In this document: positions 53,161 through 62,704 of the stretch, in pieces
How the letters are laid out: each line of letters begins with the position of its first letter
Numbering within the stretch: the stretch's first letter is position 1
Notes under the pieces: generated by a model
The model's database searches: none
The model's input: the letters and a program-made list of their open reading frames with translations, nothing else
Told to the model about the DNA's origin: nothing
Translations under genes and position numbers: made by a program
From: Exiguobacterium undae DSM 14481
Lineage (GTDB): Bacteria > Bacillota > Bacilli > Exiguobacteriales > Exiguobacteriaceae
Direction: 5' to 3'
Length of the DNA stretch: 64,000 bases
NCBI RefSeq assembly: GCF_000620805.1
Contig: NZ_KK211187.1
Span: forward strand, 1,846,398 to 1,910,397

Positions 53161-53571
53161 GTGTTGGATCAGACGGACTTACAAATCATCGACGAACTGT
53201 CTCAGAACAGCCGGATTACGATGAAAGAATTAGGTCAAAAAATTCATTTAAGCGGTCCTGCGACATCCGCACGGGTCTTGAAATTAGAAGAGCAAGGCAT
53301 CGTCGAAGGGTATACGATTCTTCTCAACCCTGTAAAGATGGGTTATACGATTCATGCGATGATCAGTATCTATACGAAAGATACCCATCACCAGCCATAT
53401 CTCTCGTTTCTCAAAAAACATCCGTTATACGTTCTGAATAATTATAAAATCAGTGGAGACAGTTGTTATCTTTTGGAGTGTCGTTTTCCATCAAATCAGG
53501 AGTTAGATTCGTTTTTAACGGAATTAAATGAGCATGTGAATTATCAGTTATCGATTGTGATTAACAAATAA
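53161..53571 (+). CDS. Lrp/AsnC family transcription regulator
   Basis: 136 residues. The N-terminal HTH (LDQTDLQIIDELSQNSRITM, then GPATSARVLKLEEQGIVEGY) and the C-terminal RAM/effector domain are complete. The start is probably GTG 53161, nine bases after AAGGGA; ATG 53143 has no ribosome binding site, and TTG 53164 is also possible. Such proteins sense amino acids or similar ligands. Divergent from the MBL hydrolase, its likely target. Confidence 0.88.
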   Translation: MLDQTDLQIIDELSQNSRITMKELGQKIHLSGPATSARVLKLEEQGIVEGYTILLNPVKMGYTIHAMISIYTKDTHHQPYLSFLKKHPLYVLNNYKISGDSCYLLECRFPSNQELDSFLTELNEHVNYQLSIVINK

Positions 53572-53604
53572 GTGAACGTTACTTCACGATTATGAACGCA
53601 CGAA

Positions 53605-53641
53605 AGCCTTGCCTCCGTTAACCGGAAGCAAGGCTCTTTTC
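53605..53641. terminator. Bidirectional terminator between lrp-like gene and adhE
   Basis: AGCCTTGC-TCCG pairs with CGGA-GCAAGGCT, followed by CTTTTC. Confidence 0.8.
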
Positions 53642-53666
53642 AATTGCCATGGTATTTTTTTCTCTA

Positions 53667-56261
53667 TTAGATACCTTCGTAAGCAAATTCCATGATTTGA
53701 CGGAGTTCCGTCACAAGCGGCATTTTCGGATTCGCCGTTGTACATTGATCCTCAAACGCGTCGACTGCCATCTTGTCGAGTTTCGCTTCAAAGTCGGCTT
53801 TTTTGATGCCTTGGGCTTTAAACGACATTTTGATGTTGAGGCGTTGTCCGAGCTCACTGACGGCTTGGATAAACGATTCGACGCCTTGTTCCGTCGTTGC
53901 TGCCGGCAGACCGAGGTAACGCGCGATCTCCGCATACCGTTCATCTGCAATAAACGATTCGTATTTCGGGAAGGCTGCCAGTTTTGTTGGTCGTGTCGCA
54001 TTGTAGCGGATGACGTGCGGCATCAGAATCGCATTTGTCCGACCGTGTGGTGTGTGGAACTCCCCACCGATTTTGTGCGCGATTGAGTGGTTGATGCCGA
54101 GGAAGGCATTCGCAAACGCCATTCCGGCCATCGTTGAAGCATTGTGGACTTTTTCGCGTGCTTCGGCGTCTGAACCGTTATCGTAAGCGCGTGGCAAGTA
54201 CTCAAAGATCATCTTGATTGCTTTTAACGCCAGTCCATCCGTGTAGTCGTTCGCAAGGACAGAGACGAACGCTTCCGTTGCGTGTGTCAAGACGTCCATC
54301 CCTGTATCCGCCGTGATCGAGGCCGGCACCGTCATGACGAACTCCGGATCAACGATGGCAACGTCTGGTGTCAACGCATAGTCAGCAATCGGGTATTTGA
54401 CGTTTTTCTCTTTGTCGGTGATGACGGTGAATGGTGTGACTTCTGATCCCGTACCGGAAGTTGTCGGAATGGCGACGAACTTCGCTTTGTTGCCGAGTTC
54501 CGGGAATTTATAGGCCCGTTTGCGGATATCCATGAACTTTTGACGGAGGTTCGAGAACGTTTCGTTTGGCTGTTCGTAGAATAACCACATGCCTTTCGCA
54601 GCATCCATCGCCGATCCGCCACCGAGAGCGATAATCAAGTCCGGTTTAAAATCACGCATTGCTTGGGCACCGACTTGAACGGTCGTCACGGATGGATCCG
54701 GTTCGACTTGGTCAAAGATCCGGTAGCTGACGCCGGCCGGCAAGTTACGGATGACTTTGTCGGCATAACCGAACTCGACCATCGATTGATCGGTGACGAT
54801 CAACGCCCGTGAGACATTTTGAATCGATTTCAAGTATTGAACCGAATTTTTTTCAAAGAAAATCTTTTCCGGTACTTTGAACCACTGCATGTTCACGCGT
54901 CGTCTCGCCACCTTCTTGACATTGAGTAGATGTTTCGCCGTTACGTTTTCTGAAACCGAGTTTTTCCCGTATGATCCGCAACCGAGTGTCAGCGATGGTG
55001 TCAATTCGTTGTAGAGATCGCCGATTCCGCCGTGTGCTGACGGACTGTTGACGAGAATCCGGCAGGCTTTCATCCGGAGACCAAATGCCGTCATCAACTC
55101 ATCGTTTGTTGTATGAATGACGGCCGTATGACCAAGTCCACCGATTTCAAGCATGCGTTCTGCGACATGGAAGGCATCATTTGTTGAGGCGACACTGTAT
55201 GCCCCTAGGACAGGGCTTAATTTTTCGTGTGACAACGGCTCTTCCGCTCCGACTTTTTCGAGTTCCGCAACCAGCATGACGGTGTTACTCGGAACGTTGA
55301 TGTCCGCTTTTGCTGCGATCCAAGTCGCCGGTTTCCCGACGATGTCCGCATTGACGGCACATGTATCGGTTTTGATGACGAGTGCCTCCAGACGTTTTTT
55401 CTCGTCCGGTGTACAGAAGTAGCAACCGAGTGCTTCCATTTCTGCCCGTACTTCGGCATAAATCTCTTGATCGACGATGACCGCTTGCTCGGACGCACAA
55501 ATCATTCCGTTATCAAATGTTTTTGAGAGAACCAAATCACTGACGGCGCGTTTGATTTTAGCTGTTTTTTCGATGTAACACGGTACGTTACCCGGTCCGA
55601 CACCAAGCGCTGGTTTTCCGGTCGAGTACGCCGATTTGACCATGCCGGCTCCGCCTGTCGCGAGGACCATCGCGATATCGGTGTGATTCATCAAGACTTT
55701 CGTTGCTTCGAGTGACGGTTGTTCGACCCACTGGATACAATCTTTTGGTGCACCCGCTTTGACGGCCGCATCACGTAATGTTTTCGCCGCTTCGAGTGAA
55801 CAGTTTTGCGCGGACGGATGGAAGGCGAAGACGATCGGGTTACGCGTCTTGATCGCAATCAACGCTTTGAACATCGTCGTGGATGTCGGATTCGTCACTG
55901 GTGTGACGCCACAGACGACACCGACCGGTTCCGCGATGTAGGTGATTCCGTTTTGGACGTCTTCTTCTAAAATCCCGACCGTTTTTTCGTTTCGAAGACT
56001 ATTGTAGATGTATTCTGTTGCGAACATGTTTTTGATCATTTTATCTTCAAAGACACCGCGTCCTGTCTCTTCGACCGCGAGACGTGCCAGTTCGACGTGA
56101 CGTTCCAGACCGGCGAGTGCCATATCCCGGACGATCGTATCGATTTTCGTTTGATCAAATGTCAGTAATTCTTGAAGTGCCGTTTGACCTTTCGCGACGA
56201 TTTGGTTGATTGCTTGTTCGACAGGTGAGACATCTTGTTTGATTTTTTCTTTGACAGCCAT
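53667..56261 (-). CDS. adhE: Bifunctional acetaldehyde-CoA / alcohol dehydrogenase
   Basis: 864 residues from ATG 56261 after AGGAGGAAAC; the open frame beyond it up to 56369 is leader. The N-terminal aldehyde dehydrogenase half has the catalytic Cys in [10 protein letters not shown]; the C-terminal iron alcohol dehydrogenase half (from about 460) has [11 protein letters not shown] and the iron ligands in [17 protein letters not shown]. It turns acetyl-CoA into ethanol using two NADH, restoring NAD+ in fermentation, and is known to assemble into spirosomes. Rex-like palindromes flank its promoter. Confidence 0.97.
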   Translation of the reverse strand: MAVKEKIKQDVSPVEQAINQIVAKGQTALQELLTFDQTKIDTIVRDMALAGLERHVELARLAVEETGRGVFEDKMIKNMFATEYIYNSLRNEKTVGILEEDVQNGITYIAEPVGVVCGVTPVTNPTSTTMFKALIAIKTRNPIVFAFHPSAQNCSLEAAKTLRDAAVKAGAPKDCIQWVEQPSLEATKVLMNHTDIAMVLATGGAGMVKSAYSTGKPALGVGPGNVPCYIEKTAKIKRAVSDLVLSKTFDNGMICASEQAVIVDQEIYAEVRAEMEALGCYFCTPDEKKRLEALVIKTDTCAVNADIVGKPATWIAAKADINVPSNTVMLVAELEKVGAEEPLSHEKLSPVLGAYSVASTNDAFHVAERMLEIGGLGHTAVIHTTNDELMTAFGLRMKACRILVNSPSAHGGIGDLYNELTPSLTLGCGSYGKNSVSENVTAKHLLNVKKVARRRVNMQWFKVPEKIFFEKNSVQYLKSIQNVSRALIVTDQSMVEFGYADKVIRNLPAGVSYRIFDQVEPDPSVTTVQVGAQAMRDFKPDLIIALGGGSAMDAAKGMWLFYEQPNETFSNLRQKFMDIRKRAYKFPELGNKAKFVAIPTTSGTGSEVTPFTVITDKEKNVKYPIADYALTPDVAIVDPEFVMTVPASITADTGMDVLTHATEAFVSVLANDYTDGLALKAIKMIFEYLPRAYDNGSDAEAREKVHNASTMAGMAFANAFLGINHSIAHKIGGEFHTPHGRTNAILMPHVIRYNATRPTKLAAFPKYESFIADERYAEIARYLGLPAATTEQGVESFIQAVSELGQRLNIKMSFKAQGIKKADFEAKLDKMAVDAFEDQCTTANPKMPLVTELRQIMEFAYEGI

Positions 56262-56346
56262 GTTAGGTTTCCTCCCTATTTTGGAACGAATCTGAGTCTG
56301 CATTTCCCTACTGCATGTTAGGAATGCCAAGCTGATTTTGAATAGT

Positions 56347-56364
56347 TTGTGCTTTCCTTCACAA
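56347..56364. promoter_or_regulatory. Rex-type palindrome at adhE transcript start
   Basis: TTGTGCTTTCCTTCACAA fits TTGTG-N8-CACAA, the Rex operator frame. It covers the predicted start of the adhE mRNA, so binding would repress; NADH relieves Rex binding when oxygen or acceptors are short. Confidence 0.6.
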
Positions 56365-56368
56365 ATCA

Positions 56369-56397
56369 ATCATACCGCCTTTTCCTCCATTTGTGCA
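56369..56397 (-). promoter_or_regulatory. adhE promoter
   Basis: Minus-strand TGCACA (56392-56397) and TATGAT (56369-56374), 17-base spacer; predicted start near 56362. Confidence 0.55.
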
Positions 56398-56406
56398 TGA
56401 CCATCC

Positions 56407-56422
56407 TGTGAACTATTTCACA
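56407..56422. promoter_or_regulatory. Rex- or Fnr-type palindrome upstream of adhE
   Basis: TGTGAACTATTTCACA is a near-perfect palindrome, centred about 52 bases before the predicted adhE start. It satisfies both the Rex core TGTGAA-N4-TTCACA and the Crp/Fnr core TGTGA-N6-TCACA. Confidence 0.65.
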
Positions 56423-56487
56423 TGTATGAGAGCGTTTTCAACGAATCCATCTGTTCTGACGCAAGGATTTGCTTTTTTGTCCCGCCC

Positions 56488-56505
56488 CTGTGACAACTGT
56501 CACAG
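56488..56505. promoter_or_regulatory. Crp/Fnr-type palindrome upstream of carbonic anhydrase gene
   Basis: CTGTGACAACTGTCACAG is a perfect 18-bp palindrome with the exact TGTGA-N6-TCACA core. Its centre (56496.5) lies about 61 bases before the predicted transcript start, a classic class I activator distance. Confidence 0.65.
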
Positions 56506-56521
56506 CAAATCATGAATCTGC

Positions 56522-56551
56522 TTGTCTGACCAATCGTTCATCGTGTACGCT
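56522..56551 (+). promoter_or_regulatory. Carbonic anhydrase gene promoter
   Basis: TTGTCT (56522-56527) and TACGCT (56546-56551), 18-base spacer. Confidence 0.5.
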
Positions 56552-56594
56552 AGAACTAGTTCCATCATTCATTTGTCTTAAAGGAGGAAGTATC

Positions 56595-57146
56595 ATGTCA
56601 GTCGTTAATCAAATGCTTGCGTTTAATCAACAGTTCGTCGAAGAGAAACAATACGAACCATTCATCTCGGATAAGTTCCCGGATAAGAAGGTTGTGATTC
56701 TGACCTGTATGGATGCACGTTTGACGGAGCTCCTTCCCCACGCACTTGGTCTGAAAAACGGTGATGCCAAAATCATCAAAAATGCCGGGGCCGTCCTGTC
56801 CCATCCATTCGGATCCGTCATGCGGTCAATTCTCGTCGCCCTCTACGCCCTCGGTGCGGAAGAAGTCATTGTCATCGGACATCATGACTGCGGCATGAGT
56901 ACAATCGATCCGGCGAAGATGATTGCGGAGATGCAAGACCGTGGAATCAACGAACAAGTCCTGCACACACTGGATGCTTCCGGCGTTGACTTGAAGCAAT
57001 GGTTACGCGGTTTCACATCCGTCGAAGAAAACGTCGGTCACTCGGTTGGACTGATTAAAAACCATCCATTGCTGCCACCGGGTACGGAAGTTCACGGACT
57101 CGTCATCGATCCGGGAACAGGAAAACTCGATCAAGTCGATTGCTGA
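56595..57146 (+). CDS. Beta-class carbonic anhydrase
   Basis: 183 residues from ATG 56595 after AAAGGAGGAAG. Zinc ligands C38 (LTCMDARL), H96 and C99 (GHHDCG), with the catalytic pair D40/R42. It interconverts CO2 and bicarbonate in the cytoplasm. Close to YtiB of B. subtilis (type II, small beta class). It is transcribed divergently from adhE with operator-like palindromes between them, suggesting shared redox or carbon control. Confidence 0.92.
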   Translation: MSVVNQMLAFNQQFVEEKQYEPFISDKFPDKKVVILTCMDARLTELLPHALGLKNGDAKIIKNAGAVLSHPFGSVMRSILVALYALGAEEVIVIGHHDCGMSTIDPAKMIAEMQDRGINEQVLHTLDASGVDLKQWLRGFTSVEENVGHSVGLIKNHPLLPPGTEVHGLVIDPGTGKLDQVDC

Positions 57147-57168
57147 ATCGCTCTTTAATGTAGAAGAA

Positions 57169-57209
57169 AGGTATGACCTGCCTCGATTTGACGCCGGTCA
57201 TACCTTTTT
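57169..57209 (+). terminator. Terminator of carbonic anhydrase gene
   Basis: AGGTATGACC pairs with GGTCATACCT, then TTTT. Confidence 0.85.
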
Positions 57210-57220
57210 GTGTTTTTTTC

Positions 57221-57249
57221 TTGACAGTCAAAAGAACGGTCTGTATGAT
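57221..57249 (+). promoter_or_regulatory. Promoter of antiporter gene
   Basis: TTGACA (57221-57226) and TATGAT (57244-57249), 17-base spacer, nearly consensus. Confidence 0.75.
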
Positions 57250-57294
57250 ACTTTAGTATAGTACAGTGATACCAAAAGAAAGTGTGGTTTTAAA

Positions 57295-58617
57295 ATGTTT
57301 AATGCTGTCATCATTGCCGTTGTTTTATTATTTGCTTTAGCCATCTTCCGCGTCCACATCGTGCTCGCGATGGTCCTGAGTGCCATCGTCGGTGGAGTCG
57401 TCGGTGGACTCAGTTTATCGAAAACGATTGAAACCTTTGCCGGCGGGCTAGGCGCCGGAGCAGAGATCGCCCTCAGCTATGCCTTGCTTGGTGCGTTCGC
57501 CGTCGCCTTGTCGAAAACCGGTTTGCCGGATGCATTGGCTCACGCCTTAATCTCCCGTTCAAAACGAACAGCTGACGCCGCATCGGTCAAAAAATTAAAA
57601 GGGTTCATCACCTTCGCGATTTTGTTACTGGCGATCAGTTCACAAAACGTCTTGCCGATCCACATCGCCTTCATCCCGATCATCATTCCGCCGTTACTCG
57701 GCTTGTTTAATGAAATGAAGATTGACCGTCGTTTGATGGCAATCGTCATGACATTTGGTCTCGTCACACCGTATATGTTCTTGCCGGTCGGATTCGGGGA
57801 TATCTTCTTGAATCAGATTTTGTTAAAGAACATCGAAGATAACGGAATGGATATCGCCGGTGCTTCCGTCATCCAAGCGATGGCGATTCCTGCACTCGGA
57901 ATGCTCGTTGGTCTGTTGATTGGTCTTTATAACTACCGCAAGCCGCGGGAGTACGAAATGCGCAACATCGCACCGGACAATTACGAGATTCCGGTCATCA
58001 CGAAAACGAAGTTGTTCCTCAGCGGACTCGTCGTTCTCGCGACACTGGCTGTCCAACTGACGACCGAATCGATGATCATCGCGGCAACGACAGGACTTGT
58101 CTTGTTCCTCGTCCTTCGCCTTGTCCGCTTCAGTGAAGCAGACGACGTCATCACACGCGGTATGCGGATGATGTCATTCATCGGTTTCGTCATGATTTCA
58201 GCAAACGGATTCTCGAATGTCCTGCGCGAGACGGGTGACATCAATCCGCTTGTCGAGAATTCCAAATCGTTAATGGGGGATTCGCAACTCGTTGCCGCCT
58301 TCGTCATGCTGTTGATTGGTCTCCTCGTCACGATGGGGATCGGCTCAAGCTTCTCGACGGTTCCGGTCATCGCTGCCATCTTCGTTCCGCTCTGCATGCA
58401 GTATGGATTCAGCTTGGAAGCGACGATTGCCATCATCGGAACAGCCGGTGCGCTCGGAGATGCCGGTAGCCCGGCTTCCGACTCGACGCTCGGTCCGACA
58501 AGCGGATTAAATGCCGATGGTCAACACGATCACATGCGCGAAACGGTCATCCCGACGTTCCTGCATTACAACATTCCGCTGTTGATTTTCGGAACGATTG
58601 CTGCCGTCGTCTTGTAA
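57295..58617 (+). CDS. Na+/H+ antiporter family protein (YuiF-like)
   Basis: 440 residues, about eleven spans. It matches the NhaC-type family with an N-terminal Na_H_antiport_2 segment (FNAVIIAVVLLFALAIF, LSYALLGAFAVALSKTGLPD) and a C-terminal antiporter domain (MGIGSSFSTVPVIAAIFVPL, GDAGSPASDSTLGPTSGLN). YuiF of B. subtilis is the nearest named relative that I recognise; an amino-acid transport role has also been proposed for such proteins. ATG 57295 has a weak ribosome binding site (AAAGTGTGG) despite a strong promoter. Confidence 0.88.
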   Translation: MFNAVIIAVVLLFALAIFRVHIVLAMVLSAIVGGVVGGLSLSKTIETFAGGLGAGAEIALSYALLGAFAVALSKTGLPDALAHALISRSKRTADAASVKKLKGFITFAILLLAISSQNVLPIHIAFIPIIIPPLLGLFNEMKIDRRLMAIVMTFGLVTPYMFLPVGFGDIFLNQILLKNIEDNGMDIAGASVIQAMAIPALGMLVGLLIGLYNYRKPREYEMRNIAPDNYEIPVITKTKLFLSGLVVLATLAVQLTTESMIIAATTGLVLFLVLRLVRFSEADDVITRGMRMMSFIGFVMISANGFSNVLRETGDINPLVENSKSLMGDSQLVAAFVMLLIGLLVTMGIGSSFSTVPVIAAIFVPLCMQYGFSLEATIAIIGTAGALGDAGSPASDSTLGPTSGLNADGQHDHMRETVIPTFLHYNIPLLIFGTIAAVVL

Positions 58618-58632
58618 GCGGTCAGAAAACCA

Positions 58633-58668
58633 AGAACCAACGTCTCGACGGACGTTGGTTCTTTTTTT
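58633..58668 (+). terminator. Terminator of antiporter gene
   Basis: AGAACCAACGTC pairs with GACGTTGGTTCT, followed by TTTTTT. Confidence 0.92.
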
Positions 58669-58831
58669 GACCAGAGGTCGTTTGTCTCAAATCATTGTGA
58701 GATGCTTGCACACGTGTACTCTAAAGATGCGACTGGCATATTTGTTTAATCCGTTTGATGAATTGTTCTTCCATTTTCCGTCTTTCTTCTCTAATATAAA
58801 GGAATGAAGTGAAGCTGAAGGAGTGTTTCGT

Positions 58832-59425
58832 GTGTTATCTCAAGTTGTTAATGATGTCTTACTTTACCTGGCAGATCTCGGGTATTTCGGGATTGCACTG
58901 GGTCTCATGATTGAAATCATTCCGAGTGAAATCGTTTTATCGTACGGAGGATTCATGATCTCTCAAGGAACGATTGGTTGGCCGCTCGCCATCGTCGCCG
59001 CTGTCATCGGCGGATTATTTTCGCAATTATTCTTATACTGGTTCGCCCGCTACGGTGGAAGACCGCTGATTTTAAAATACGGGAAGTACCTGTTAATTAC
59101 GGAGCATCATCTTGATTTGGCAGAACGTTGGTTCGTCAAGTATGGACAAGGTGTCATCTTCGGTGCCCGGTTCATCCCGGTCGTCCGTCATGCGATTTCT
59201 ATTCCGGCCGGCCTCGCAAAGATGGACCAGACGAAGTTTTCCGTCTATACGATTTTAGCAATCATCCCGTGGTCGATCTTATTTTTATATCTCGGAGACA
59301 CGCTCGGAACAAACTGGCGCTCGATCAAAGAGGTGGCTGCCCCCTATACAAACGGGGTGTTGATTGCGGCGGTCGTCATGATCATTGTGTATGTAGCCCT
59401 CAAAAAACGTCAGCGTACAACGTAA
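58832..59425 (+). CDS. DedA family membrane protein
   Basis: 197 residues from GTG 58832, eight bases after AAGGAG. SNARE-associated/VTT core: ALGLMIEIIPSEIVLSYGGF, the GARFIPVVRHAISIPAG motif with conserved Arg and Pro, and IPWSILFLYLGDTLG. Several DedA proteins flip undecaprenyl phosphate or phosphatidylethanolamine and protect against envelope stress. Monocistronic, or co-transcribed with the next gene past a hairpin. Confidence 0.9.
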   Translation: MLSQVVNDVLLYLADLGYFGIALGLMIEIIPSEIVLSYGGFMISQGTIGWPLAIVAAVIGGLFSQLFLYWFARYGGRPLILKYGKYLLITEHHLDLAERWFVKYGQGVIFGARFIPVVRHAISIPAGLAKMDQTKFSVYTILAIIPWSILFLYLGDTLGTNWRSIKEVAAPYTNGVLIAAVVMIIVYVALKKRQRTT

Positions 59426-59436
59426 TTTAAGTTTTG

Positions 59437-59465
59437 CAGTCTGTCCCCCGCGGCAGACTGTTTTT
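59437..59465 (+). terminator. Terminator after DedA gene
   Basis: CAGTCTG pairs with CAGACTG and TTTTT follows. Confidence 0.75.
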
Positions 59466-59483
59466 AAAAAGGAGCGACTTCAT

Positions 59484-60353
59484 TTGGATACTTCCAACAC
59501 ATTAAAAATCCACCTCGACCGTGTCACCGCCTCTCAAGTAACGGGAAAACATATTGCGACCGGATTGACGATTTCAGGACAGATCATGATGATCGAAGAA
59601 ATCTATGATGCGAAACGGCACCGCGACGTCCTGCATGTCCATCGCTTACACGACCAATGGCGGACGACGACGATTGTCGCACAGGCCGAAACGGATTTCA
59701 GCTATGTCGATTCGTTTTCAGACGGTCGGATTTTGCTTGTCGCCTCACGGTGCGACGACGATGTCGACGGTCTTTGGTTACCCAATGCGTTTATCTATGA
59801 TACCTCTGGTCACTTACTGGACAGCTACTGTCTCGATGACGGCATTCAGAATGTTCATGTCGATGAAAAGGATCAGATTTGGGTCAGTTATTTTGATGAG
59901 GGTGTATTTGCCGATGCCGCGACGAATTCAGTCGGATCATTTGGTCTCGTTGTATTTGATGCTCATGGACAGGTCGTCTTCAAAAATAAAGAGTATCCGA
60001 TTGACGATTGTTACGCTTTGAATGTCTGTGCTTCAGACGATGCTTGGTTTTTCTATCATCCGGATTACCGGATCGTTCATCTTGAAAATGGTGCAGGAAC
60101 CAGTTATAGCGTTCCCGCACGGCATTTTTCTGATTTTATCGTTCAGGGCGATCACCTGATCACGACCGATAATGAGCAGACCTATCTGCTGAAACGAGAG
60201 GGTCAACATTATGAGGAACAAGCCCGGATTCAATTCGAGTCGGAAAAAGGAACACCGTTGCAAGGAACAATCAAAATGCGCCAGGACCGGATTGTCCTGT
60301 CGACGGAAACCCGTTTGTATGCCGGAACATTTCAGGACTTTCTCCCCGAGTGA
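59484..60353 (+). CDS. Hypothetical protein, propeller-like, 289 residues
   Basis: TTG 59484, nine bases after AAAAAGGAG. Soluble and acidic, with repeated beta-strand units ending in short D/G-rich turns (SDGRILLVASRCDDD, DEKDQIWVSYFDEGV, ASDDAWFFYHPDYRIV, MRQDRIVLSTETRLY), which suggests a beta-propeller. No signal peptide. No family recognised. Confidence 0.6.
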   Translation: MDTSNTLKIHLDRVTASQVTGKHIATGLTISGQIMMIEEIYDAKRHRDVLHVHRLHDQWRTTTIVAQAETDFSYVDSFSDGRILLVASRCDDDVDGLWLPNAFIYDTSGHLLDSYCLDDGIQNVHVDEKDQIWVSYFDEGVFADAATNSVGSFGLVVFDAHGQVVFKNKEYPIDDCYALNVCASDDAWFFYHPDYRIVHLENGAGTSYSVPARHFSDFIVQGDHLITTDNEQTYLLKREGQHYEEQARIQFESEKGTPLQGTIKMRQDRIVLSTETRLYAGTFQDFLPE

Positions 60354-60385
60354 CCCCGCGTCAAACAAATGATTTCGTTTAAACA

Positions 60386-60424
60386 AGAAGAGGGTGGCAG
60401 ATTCTAAGTCTGCCACCCTCTTCT
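60386..60424. terminator. Strong hairpin between hypothetical and polysaccharide operon
   Basis: AGAAGAGGGTGGCAGA pairs perfectly with TCTGCCACCCTCTTCT around a seven-base loop. No long T run, but it separates convergent units. Confidence 0.75.
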
Positions 60425-60500
60425 GTGTAGAAATTGACGGTTACGTCCATCTCATCTGTAGGTCGAACAGAAAGTCCGGTTGTTTTTTTGTTAAGAGGTA

Positions 60501-61478
60501 TCATTTATTGGGCATCGAAGTTTGGACACGCGCAATCGCTTCATTTAGATAATCAAAGACATGTGTCGTCGCAGCATCCGTCAAATCAATCTGATCTAGC
60601 CGCTCCGTCATTTTGCGTTGCACCTCTTCTGAGACATAAGGTAACAATAAGGCATAGACGGAACTGGATTCGTCATCGGATCGGGGAGATGCAGTCGAGC
60701 GGTCATACCGTGCATACAGCTTCCCTTTCTTCATTTCTTGATCAATGAATGCATAAAATGCTTCATCTTGTTGCCCGGTCAATTCCTCGGAGACGATTGC
60801 AATCAAGGCCTGATCAATCATGTTGACTTCTTTGTCGTCCGCCGTTTTGTATCGCTTGTCTTCCGGAAGATAGATTTCATGGAAAAAAGGACCGGACCGA
60901 GGAGCCGCTTGAAGGACTTCCTGTACCGGTTCGACCAAGTTCAGTCTTTTCAGAGCGGTCGCATCGAGATAATTGAGACGAAGTTCATTCGTTTGCATCT
61001 TCAGATTCCAATCATAAAAATCGATGGGGACACCAGACACTTTCATGTGTTCTACGATTCCGTCGTCAATCCGTCGACTCAATTGTTGGTAGTCAGGTTC
61101 ATCAAATCGTTTGGCTGCGGCAAACAACGCATTACTGATCCGAAAATCATCCACGATTGCATTCGTCGCTGTTTTCGGTGTCAACTCCCATTTAATGAAG
61201 TCCCCTTCCTCTGTAGTGACCAGAAACTGTTTGCGCAGAATGTCGACTTGTTCTGCAAATCGATCAGCATCTCCGATTTCGAGGAGATAGACCATATATT
61301 GTCCCAAACTTTCCGAAAGACGCTGGGCCTCTTCCCGATCATACGCCCGGATGAGACCCTCTTTCATATAAACGGTTTCAACCTGTTGAATGACAGGATC
61401 CTGCTGACGGGTCATGAACACGAATAGACCTCCTAAGGCAAGCACAATCAAGATAACGGCAAATCGCTTTTTTTTCAT
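60501..61478 (-). CDS. GH8-like protein of exopolysaccharide operon (YdaJ-like)
   Basis: 325 residues. One N-terminal span (FAVILIVLALGGLFVFMT) anchors an outside six-hairpin domain like glycoside hydrolase family 8 (AYDREEAQRLSESLGQYMVY, NAIVDDFRISNALFAAAKRF, DFYDWNLKM). In family 8 proteins Glu/Asp at such places cleave beta-1,4 glycans. Its start overlaps the glycosyltransferase gene by four bases (ATGA). By position and fold it matches YdaJ of the c-di-GMP-controlled ydaJKLMN operon of B. subtilis. Confidence 0.72.
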   Translation of the reverse strand: MKKKRFAVILIVLALGGLFVFMTRQQDPVIQQVETVYMKEGLIRAYDREEAQRLSESLGQYMVYLLEIGDADRFAEQVDILRKQFLVTTEEGDFIKWELTPKTATNAIVDDFRISNALFAAAKRFDEPDYQQLSRRIDDGIVEHMKVSGVPIDFYDWNLKMQTNELRLNYLDATALKRLNLVEPVQEVLQAAPRSGPFFHEIYLPEDKRYKTADDKEVNMIDQALIAIVSEELTGQQDEAFYAFIDQEMKKGKLYARYDRSTASPRSDDESSSVYALLLPYVSEEVQRKMTERLDQIDLTDAATTHVFDYLNEAIARVQTSMPNK

Positions 61479-62704
61479 GGTTGCTCGATTTTAACCCGTT
61501 TGGTTTTGTCCCAAACGATGGTTTCCTTCCGAATTTTACTTTTCATGTAGGCAAACATACCACGGAACAGCAGGATGACGAACAGCTGGGCATAGGTGAA
61601 ATACATGATCAGTCCAATCAAGACGTTCCTCGGAGTCGCTGTTTTTTCAAGTTCCTGCGCGGCTAATATTTGAATCGTATAAACGAGATACGTCATGAAC
61701 CAGAACATGATCAACGGGGTCGTCGCCTCATCAAACGCATAACCAAACAACCCTAAGATCAAGACGATGTCAGAAATCAGCAGCAAGAAGATGAACAACA
61801 GATAGGTCATGATGTGCTGAAGTGAATGGACCAGCGTCCGCCCCCGCCAAAAATCACGGGTCAGAAACGCTTTTTCCAACAAGTAGATATTACCGAGCAT
61901 CCACCGGGTCCGCTGTTTCATGTAAACTTTCATCGACTCCGGCTCCTGCTCCCACGTCTCCGCCGTATAGACGACCGGCAAGGTATAGCCGAGTGCCGTC
62001 ACCCGCATCGTCAACTCCGCGTCCTCTGCTAATGCGTAAGGATCATATCCCCCCAGTTCTTCAATCACGCTGCGCTTCAACAACATATTGGTTCCAGCCA
62101 ACGAACCTGTCTTAAAGGCCCGCCAGCGCCCGCTCTGCATGATGAGTTGGAACACTTGGAATTCAATTGCAATCATCCGCGTCAACGTATTCGTTTCGGC
62201 ATTAATCGTTTTGACGACGCCTACCGCTCCACATGCGTTTTTTGTAGTGACCGCTTGTTCAACGAGTTTCGTCACCGCATCCGGTTTCGGCTGATTGTCG
62301 GCATCATAGATCAAAAAATACTCCGAATCCGTAATGGTTAATCCGTAGTTCAAGACACGGGATTTGCCAATCGGCTCACCTTTCGGCACTTGAATGTAAT
62401 GAATCCGGCTGAACAATGTCGTAAATTCACGGGCAATCTGTTTCGTATCATCCTGCGATTGATCGTCCAACAAAAAGACGTCCAGTTGACCCGGGTATTC
62501 GATTGCCATCATCGCCTCTAACGTCTGTTGCATGACGACACCTTCATTGTGTGCCGGAATCAGAATGGCGACGGACGGATAGGTTTCAAGCTCCGGTCGC
62601 TTTTGCTTCGCATAACGATCGATGATTCCTGCAATCGTCAAGAACGAGTAATAAAGTAACATCAGCCAAAAGATTGCCATGATTCCGTTCAAGATGAGGT
62701 TCAT
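61475..62704 (-). CDS. Family 2 glycosyltransferase (YdaM-like), membrane
   Basis: 409 residues. An N-terminal span (6-28), a GT2 domain with VAILIPAHNEG, DVFLLDDQSQDD, the metal-binding DAD in LIYDADNQPKPD, EDAELTMR and the processive-enzyme signature QRTRW near residue 267, then four spans at the end. It polymerises a beta-linked polysaccharide while moving it across the membrane, like YdaM and cellulose/PNAG synthases. Overlaps both neighbours by four bases, so all three genes are coupled. Confidence 0.9.
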   Translation of the reverse strand: MNLILNGIMAIFWLMLLYYSFLTIAGIIDRYAKQKRPELETYPSVAILIPAHNEGVVMQQTLEAMMAIEYPGQLDVFLLDDQSQDDTKQIAREFTTLFSRIHYIQVPKGEPIGKSRVLNYGLTITDSEYFLIYDADNQPKPDAVTKLVEQAVTTKNACGAVGVVKTINAETNTLTRMIAIEFQVFQLIMQSGRWRAFKTGSLAGTNMLLKRSVIEELGGYDPYALAEDAELTMRVTALGYTLPVVYTAETWEQEPESMKVYMKQRTRWMLGNIYLLEKAFLTRDFWRGRTLVHSLQHIMTYLLFIFLLLISDIVLILGLFGYAFDEATTPLIMFWFMTYLVYTIQILAAQELEKTATPRNVLIGLIMYFTYAQLFVILLFRGMFAYMKSKIRKETIVWDKTKRVKIEQP

